From the IMG/VR virus record IMGVR_UViG_3300017917_002969, positions 33,581 to 97,580 of that record: a DNA stretch of 64,000 bases. The stretch is one strand, 5' to 3'. The stretch is from a virus. Both the position numbers and the translations under genes were made by a program. This document shows positions 59,094 through 64,000 of this stretch, in pieces (position 1 is the stretch's first letter; every line of letters begins with the position of its first letter). The notes under the pieces were generated by a model. It did not search any database, was not told the DNA's origin, and was given only the letters and a program-made list of their open reading frames with translations.

Positions 59094-60348
59094 TAGACCA
59101 AACGTTATCCCTACAAAGGAACAAAAAGAAGCTGCTGAAGAAAGAAATAAATTAGCAGAATTTGAGGCTGAGAAAGCTCAGGCGACACAAGAAATTTACA
59201 CCAACGCTAAATTTTCACAAGATTTATCAAATAATCATGTGGATGCTGTTGAGTTAATGAGAAGAAGGACAGAAGCACAACTTCAGATGAAAAAAGAAGT
59301 TGGTATTGTTCAAGACCAATTTTATGCTGAACAGAAACCAACAAGACCATTGACAAAAAATGAAGAAGAAATCATTGAGATTAGGAAGAGAGCTGAAGAA
59401 CAAATAAAAGTTCGTGATGAGTTGATGGCCAGAAACGCTGAACAAATACAAAAAAATCAAAAACAAACTGAAGAAGTATCAGTAAAAAAAGAGATACCAA
59501 AATATATGCAAACAACACCAAGTTCACCAAATCAACAACAAAATAAGGTTGTTGAAAATTACGGAAAAAATCCGTCTAATATTAATCCTTATATTGTTGA
59601 ATTAAGTCAACCAAACTTTAATTCTCCATTTGATGTGATACCGTTGCCTTCTGAGGGTAAGCTTTATGGTATGAAAAAACCTAGTGTTAGAGTATCGTTT
59701 ATGACAACTGCTGATGAAAATATCCTTACAAGTCCTAATTTGCTTAAGAGTGGACAATTTTTACCAATTTTAATTAATAGAAAATTGTTAGAACCAGAAA
59801 TAAGATATACTGATTTACATATTGGTGATAGGAATGCAATCATGATTTGGTTAAGGGCTACTGGTTATGGTGAAATGTATCCAGTAACCATGCTTGATGA
59901 AAATAATGAAGTGTTTGAAACTGAAATAAATCTTAATGATTTAAAATACAAGAAATTAGGTGCTGAACCAGATGCTGAAGGATTATTTGATTTCAGATTT
60001 CCATTATGCAAAGCTGTTATTAAATTTAAACTATTAACTTGTGGTGATGTAGATGATATTGAAAGTAGAATTGAGGCTGAAAAGGAAGCTGAATTACCAG
60101 TCAATAATACTTCAACTTATATGTTAGAAAAACAGATTGTAGAAATCAATGGTTCTAGGGATAGAAACATTATCAAAGAATTTGCTAGCAATATCAGAAT
60201 TCGTGATGCAAAAGAATTTAAAGATTATGTTGAACAAATAGAAAGCGGAATCGACTTAAATATCGAGGTTAGGACTCCAGGGGGTGGTTCCATAAAAACC
60301 TTTCTTCCACTTAACATCAACTTTTTTTGGCCTAACTTCGGATTATAA
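59086..60348 (+). CDS. Baseplate or tail-chaperone protein, gp26-like
   Basis: A 420-aa protein. Residues 1-165 are charged and coiled-coil-like (EERNKLAEFEAEKAQATQEI). From about residue 185, FDVIPLPSEGKLYGMKKPSV, RVSFMTTADENILTSPNLLK, LHIGDRNAIMIWLRATGYGE and the terminal PLNINFFWPNFGL match the T4_baseplate type (gp26-like), which occupies the place of tail assembly chaperones in T4-like phages. A poly-T stretch close to the stop opens the possibility of a +1 frameshift into the next ORF. Confidence 0.62.
   Translation: MNNRPNVIPTKEQKEAAEERNKLAEFEAEKAQATQEIYTNAKFSQDLSNNHVDAVELMRRRTEAQLQMKKEVGIVQDQFYAEQKPTRPLTKNEEEIIEIRKRAEEQIKVRDELMARNAEQIQKNQKQTEEVSVKKEIPKYMQTTPSSPNQQQNKVVENYGKNPSNINPYIVELSQPNFNSPFDVIPLPSEGKLYGMKKPSVRVSFMTTADENILTSPNLLKSGQFLPILINRKLLEPEIRYTDLHIGDRNAIMIWLRATGYGEMYPVTMLDENNEVFETEINLNDLKYKKLGAEPDAEGLFDFRFPLCKAVIKFKLLTCGDVDDIESRIEAEKEAELPVNNTSTYMLEKQIVEINGSRDRNIIKEFASNIRIRDAKEFKDYVEQIESGIDLNIEVRTPGGGSIKTFLPLNINFFWPNFGL
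60322..60329 (+). promoter_or_regulatory. Candidate +1 frameshift site
   Basis: The codons TTT TTT TGG near the end of the gp26-like gene form a run of seven T followed by G. A shift of +1 on TTT would give TTT GGC and continue in the frame of the next ORF with FFGLTSDYKIPLLEEIYICM. The position, 20 nt before the stop, is typical of chaperone frameshifts. Not tested. Confidence 0.35.
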
Positions 60349-60355
60349 GATTCCT

Positions 60356-60607
60356 TTGTTAGAGGAAATTTATATCTGTATGCAACACCTTAAAGGGGTT
60401 AGTTATTCAGATGTAATGACAATGCCAACTTATGAAAGAAGATTTTTCTTAGGTTTGCTTACAAAAGATGCAAGAGAGCGAGAGGAAAAAATGGAGGAAA
60501 TGCGTCAGAATTACCAAAATAACAATGCTAGAGGAACCAAAACAACTCGTATAAGTGGTGATGCGCTTAAATCGAGATTTAATAGTGGTGATATATCTCT
60601 TCAGTAA
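60356..60607 (+). CDS. gp51-like small tail chaperone
   Basis: An ORF whose conserved part begins LLEEIYICMQHLKGVSYSDV and continues MTMPTYERRFFLGLLTKDAR. This is like gp51-type baseplate assembly proteins of T4-like phages, which pair with gp26-type proteins. The only codon in front is TTG at 60356; the first ATG (60380) would cut away part of the conserved helix. The frame is open upstream into the end of the gp26-like gene, so it may be made by frameshift or from the TTG. It lies before the tape measure region. Confidence 0.6.
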   Translation: MLEEIYICMQHLKGVSYSDVMTMPTYERRFFLGLLTKDAREREEKMEEMRQNYQNNNARGTKTTRISGDALKSRFNSGDISLQ

Positions 60608-60608
60608 T

Positions 60609-60634
60609 AAAATGCCCATTATTTGGGCATTTTT
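60609..60634 (+). terminator. Terminator after the chaperone pair
   Basis: AATGCCCA, 5-nt loop, TGGGCATT and a T-rich tail. It separates the chaperone pair from the next gene. Confidence 0.75.
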
Positions 60635-60644
60635 CTTTTATTGG

Positions 60645-60652
60645 ATATTTAT
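60645..60652 (+). promoter_or_regulatory. ATATTTAT motif, 338-aa gene
   Basis: Sense ATATTTAT within TTGGATATTTATTTA, 15 nt before the preferred ATG at 60668. Confidence 0.5.
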
Positions 60653-60667
60653 TTAAAAACAAATAAG

Positions 60668-61684
60668 ATGAAAATAATCGTTAACGAACGTCAATATAAT
60701 TTGATTAAAGAGTTTATCGAGGAGGTTAAAAAAAAATCATATCCTAGAGGGGTTATGGTTAAATTGGGTAGACACATTAACAATTTATTGGGGAATATTT
60801 CACAAGGGAAGGAAACTGAATTTATACTAGCTAATAATGTTAAAGTTGTTTTAAAATGTCTTAGTGACGATAATAACATTTATAAATTTCAAGTTATTGA
60901 AGATAAGAATAACATATTTGGTGGAGTAGTTAATTTAGCAATTGAAATAAATCCAGGTAATGGTGACCCAAATAGACCTGAAGATGAATATAATAAAAAT
61001 AGCAAAATAATAAAATCAGGTCAAAATCCAAACAACTATACTTTGGTATTTACTAAATTAGTTGGTTCAAAAAAAACTATTGAGTTACAAAATATTGTAA
61101 GTGCAAAAGTTGTCACAGAACCAGAAGAACCTCAACCAGAAGAACCAGAAGAACCACAAGAGCCTACTGATGATAAAACTAACGAAAAAGATTTAACATA
61201 TGATGCTAAGGCTGCGTATGATAGAATACTTAGTGACCCTAAATTAAAAGACGCTTTTTATAAACAACCAAGTTTTTGGGAATTATTTAAAGCTGAGTTA
61301 ACTGGTAAAAAACCTAAAGGTAGCGGAATAATAACAGCGTTAGATATTCTTGATAAGTATGATTTAAGACGTTATGATGAAACAATAGGTGCTAAATTTA
61401 TTCCAAACCAAAAAGTTACTATTAAATTTTTAGAAGATTATAAAATTAATTTTGATAAGAACAAAACAATTACTTTTGATAAAAATACTGAGTATACTTT
61501 AAAAGTAAGACCAAGAAAAAGCGGAAAACAAATTTTGGATGGTGCAAATTATTACATTGTAGTAAGTGGTGAAGTTAATGATGAAAATCTTCCAGATACT
61601 TTTTACACAGAAAGAGGGAGGATAAAATATAAGTTCACTGTTATAGAAGGAGAAAAATCACCTGGTTATAAACCAAAAATTTAA
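60668..61684 (+). CDS. Unknown virion-region protein, 338 aa
   Basis: The start is set at 60668 because an upstream TTG frame would begin inside the terminator hairpin, while 60668 follows an ATATTTAT motif at the usual distance. The N-terminus MKIIVNERQYNLIKEFIEEV resembles that of the OmpA-like protein upstream. The middle has a Glu/Pro-rich linker (EPEEPQPEEPEEPQEP). The C-terminal half (DPKLKDAFYKQPSFWELFKA, then strands such as KVTIKFLEDYKINFDKNKTI) looks like a small folded domain. Function is not recognised; a tail-associated role is likely. Confidence 0.6.
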   Translation: MKIIVNERQYNLIKEFIEEVKKKSYPRGVMVKLGRHINNLLGNISQGKETEFILANNVKVVLKCLSDDNNIYKFQVIEDKNNIFGGVVNLAIEINPGNGDPNRPEDEYNKNSKIIKSGQNPNNYTLVFTKLVGSKKTIELQNIVSAKVVTEPEEPQPEEPEEPQEPTDDKTNEKDLTYDAKAAYDRILSDPKLKDAFYKQPSFWELFKAELTGKKPKGSGIITALDILDKYDLRRYDETIGAKFIPNQKVTIKFLEDYKINFDKNKTITFDKNTEYTLKVRPRKSGKQILDGANYYIVVSGEVNDENLPDTFYTERGRIKYKFTVIEGEKSPGYKPKI

Positions 61685-61696
61685 ATTTAATAATGT

Positions 61697-64000
61697 ATGG
61701 CATTGTCTGATGAACAAAGGGAAATAATAAAAGCTTTAGAAAGAGAAGCTAAACTAAGAAGAGAAATTTCATCTAGTATTGAAAGCTATGTAGAAGCTGT
61801 TAAAGATTCTAAAAAACTTTCTGAAGAAATTGCAAACCTTAATAGATTAGAAGGCGAATATCAACAAAAAATTACGGCTAGTTTAGCAGCGGGTGACCAT
61901 CAAGCTTATATTGAAAATTTAAAAATAGTCTCAGCGTTACAAGAACAAAGCGCTTTATTAACTAAAAACAAAAAGATTTTAGATGACACCATAAAAAGTG
62001 TTGATAAATATAAGCTTTTAGTTGATAGAGGACTAACAAAAAGCATGATTGGTCTTGGTAAAGCCATATCTAATTTACCAAATATTGTTGAAGGCGGTTT
62101 AAATAAATTAAGAGGGTTTGGTTTGTTTGAAATGGATAAAGCAATTAGAACCACTGCTTTAAATATTGGTTTAGCTGGCAAGCAATCCGATGCATTAAGA
62201 GTTAATATTAAATCAGCAGCAGAGAATTCAATCATGTTTGGTGCTAATATGCAAGAAATTGCACAATATCAAGCGCAATATAGTGAAGAAACAGGTCGTG
62301 CATTAATGCTTGGTCAAAAAAGTTTAGAATCAATAGCTGAAATTGCTAAAGGAACTGGTTTGGGTTCTGAGGGTGCCGCACAAATGGCTGCAAGTTTTGA
62401 GCAACAAGGTATATCAGCTGAAAGAACCAAGGATTTTGTTGAAGCAGCAGTTAATAAGGCTGCAAAAATGGGTCTTAACTCTTCTAAGGTTATTAAGAAC
62501 ATGCAATCCAATATGAAATTATTGAACAGATATAATTTCAAAGGAGGTGTTAAAGGTCTTCAAAGAATGGCTGAGACAACAACCAAATTGGGAATTGATA
62601 TGGATTCTGTTTCTGGAATGGCTGATAAATTATTTGACATTGAAGGTGCTGTTGAAATGTCAGCTCAATTGCAGGTAATGGGTGGAGCATGGGCTCAAAT
62701 GAGCGACCCTTTTAAGTTGATGTATATGGCTCGTAATGATATGGCTGGTCTTACTGAAGAAGTCGCTAAAGCTGCTGCAACAACTGCTACATTTAATAGC
62801 AAAACTGGTGATTTTGATATTTCTGCTATGCAAATGAACATTCTTAGAAAAGTAGCAGAAGCTACTGGTGTATCTCTTGAAACTTTGACTACTGCTGCTA
62901 AGAATGCTGCTAAGTTTACAAAAATAAAAGGTCAAATATCATTTAATGCTGACCCAGAAAGTAAAGAATTTTTAGAGAATACTGCACAACTTGATAAAGA
63001 AGGTAAAGCGTATATTGAAATGGTTGTTGATGGAAAATCAACAAAAAGGTATCTAAATCAATTAGATAATACACAATTAAAAAATTTAATGGCTGAAGAT
63101 AAAAAACTTAAAGAGAGAGCAGAAGCTGCAATGACATTTGATGATACATTAAAAGCAGCAATTGATAGATTTAAAATGGCGTTATTACCATTGATTGAAA
63201 GTTTTGGTAAAGAAGGTGGGTTAATAGATGGTTTACAAAAGTTTATTAAAAAAGCAGAAACAGATGGTTGGTTTAAAAAAATTGGAGAATTTGCTGAAAC
63301 TGTTGGTAAATTAATAAACACAGTTGGTAAGTTTATTTTAGAGTGGCCTAGAGCAACATTAGGTTTATTATTATTACCAAAAGTTCTTGAATTGGCTTTT
63401 GGTGCATATAAGTGGTATGAATATGGTAAAATATTAGGACAAGGTTTTTTATCCACAACTGGTGGTGCTGGTGGTGCTGGTGGTTTTGGAACTAGAAATA
63501 TGTCTGCTATGAATCGAATGGGTTTAGGGACTATGGGTAAATTTGGTGCTAATTTTAAAGGGGCGCTAGGTTCAGCTGGAACAATTGCTGGTGGTGTTTT
63601 ATCTGGTGCTATAGGAGGATATAGTGAATATTCTGAACAAAAAGAAAAGGGTAAAACTACTTCAGAGGCAGTTGGTAGAGGTTTATTAAAAGGCGCTGGA
63701 GCTGGTCTTGGTGCTTGGGGAGGCGCTGCGGCTGGTGCTTCATTGGGGGCTTTTGGTGGGCCTTTAGCACCAGTTACTGTACCGTTAGGTGCATTGATAG
63801 GTGGTGGATTAGGAGCTTTGGGTGGAGGTTATTTTTCTGATTTAGATACATATGGTGTAAAAGACGGTATATTTGGTGGGACACAAAAAAGGGCGATAAT
63901 GCAAGGTGGTAGAATAACACCAATTGATAATAAAGATGACATACTTGCAATGAAACCTGGAGGTATTGTTGATAATATGATGAATAAAAACACTGGTCCA
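61697..64000 (+). CDS. Tape measure-like protein, partial at right edge
   Basis: An open frame of 768 codons to the window end. The ATG at 61697 follows the previous stop by 12 nt; the ATG 4 nt earlier closes at once. The N-terminus is coiled coil (LSDEQREIIKALEREAKLRR). The middle is helical and repetitive, and later come a hydrophobic segment (TLGLLLLPKVLELAFGAYKW), Gly/Ala-rich stretches such as AGLGAWGGAAAGASLGAFGG, and RITPIDNKDDILAMKPGGIV, which is common near the end of tape measure proteins. It probably sets tail length or is a hub protein. Confidence 0.75.
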   Translation, partial: MALSDEQREIIKALEREAKLRREISSSIESYVEAVKDSKKLSEEIANLNRLEGEYQQKITASLAAGDHQAYIENLKIVSALQEQSALLTKNKKILDDTIKSVDKYKLLVDRGLTKSMIGLGKAISNLPNIVEGGLNKLRGFGLFEMDKAIRTTALNIGLAGKQSDALRVNIKSAAENSIMFGANMQEIAQYQAQYSEETGRALMLGQKSLESIAEIAKGTGLGSEGAAQMAASFEQQGISAERTKDFVEAAVNKAAKMGLNSSKVIKNMQSNMKLLNRYNFKGGVKGLQRMAETTTKLGIDMDSVSGMADKLFDIEGAVEMSAQLQVMGGAWAQMSDPFKLMYMARNDMAGLTEEVAKAAATTATFNSKTGDFDISAMQMNILRKVAEATGVSLETLTTAAKNAAKFTKIKGQISFNADPESKEFLENTAQLDKEGKAYIEMVVDGKSTKRYLNQLDNTQLKNLMAEDKKLKERAEAAMTFDDTLKAAIDRFKMALLPLIESFGKEGGLIDGLQKFIKKAETDGWFKKIGEFAETVGKLINTVGKFILEWPRATLGLLLLPKVLELAFGAYKWYEYGKILGQGFLSTTGGAGGAGGFGTRNMSAMNRMGLGTMGKFGANFKGALGSAGTIAGGVLSGAIGGYSEYSEQKEKGKTTSEAVGRGLLKGAGAGLGAWGGAAAGASLGAFGGPLAPVTVPLGALIGGGLGALGGGYFSDLDTYGVKDGIFGGTQKRAIMQGGRITPIDNKDDILAMKPGGIVDNMMNKNTGP

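Noticed and set aside
60623-60667. TTG start 15 codons upstream for the 338-aa protein
   Set aside because: It would begin in the terminator hairpin and span the ATATTTAT motif; the ATG at 60668 matches the N-terminal pattern of the related gene.
61906-63456. Several minus-strand ORFs of 75-132 codons
   Set aside because: They are antisense to the tape measure-like gene, have low-complexity Ser/Leu-rich composition, and lack leaders or motifs.

Overview
The window is part of a large, AT-rich, contractile-tailed (T4-like myovirus) phage genome, most likely from a phage of Bacteroidota. Evidence for a phage: a 949-aa tail sheath protein, two tail-tube paralogues, a gp13-like neck protein, a baseplate/tail-chaperone pair just ahead of a tape-measure-like protein, a family B DNA polymerase, dUTPase, PhoH, and several repeat-built fibre proteins. 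Evidence for a Bacteroidota host: no Shine-Dalgarno sequences, A-rich leaders, and host-type promoters (TTTG or CTTG, 20 nt, TAnnTTTG) ahead of the polymerase and the nucleotide-metabolism operon. Host and phage identity are inferences from sequence features, not from a database match.

Layout. Bases 1-18385 (minus strand) hold a very large glycan module: GDP-mannose 4,6-dehydratase, GDP-fucose synthase, UDP-galactopyranose mutase, about a dozen glycosyltransferases and two methyltransferases. PhoH and two unknown genes are embedded in it. Bases 18385-22113 (minus) form a nucleotide operon: an HD-fold protein, dUTPase, and an IMPDH/GMP-reductase gene broken into two ORFs by a split intein with a free-standing homing endonuclease between the halves. 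Bases 22121-26501 (minus) carry one more glycosyltransferase and small unknown genes. Bases 26563-38476 (plus) carry fibre and adhesin-like proteins, two of them built from arrays of a 17-residue repeat. The DNA polymerase follows (38600-42313). A short minus-strand island (42346-45626) has the neck protein, a glutaredoxin and an SNF2-type helicase. Bases 45714-64000 are mainly plus-strand virion genes: connector or completion candidates, a 1030-aa fibre, three paralogous fibre-tip-like proteins, sheath, an OmpA-like protein, tube, tube paralogue, chaperone pair and tape measure (cut by the window end). Two tiny minus-strand genes interrupt them.

Regulation and cooperation. The sense-strand octamer ATATTTAT lies 5-39 nt upstream of most virion transcription units and is proposed as the phage late promoter core. 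The polymerase and nucleotide operon instead have host-type promoters overlapped by inverted repeats. The glycan module could supply fucose and galactofuranose for decorating the Ser/Thr/Asn-rich fibres or the host surface. No tRNA, rRNA, CRISPR array or insertion sequence was seen, and no stretch longer than 300 bases lacks a gene. The main candidates for novelty are the split-intein locus, the ATATTTAT promoter set, a possible +1 frameshift in the tail chaperone pair, a parS-like palindrome, and a ribbon-helix-helix gene with its own operator-like repeats inside the virion region.
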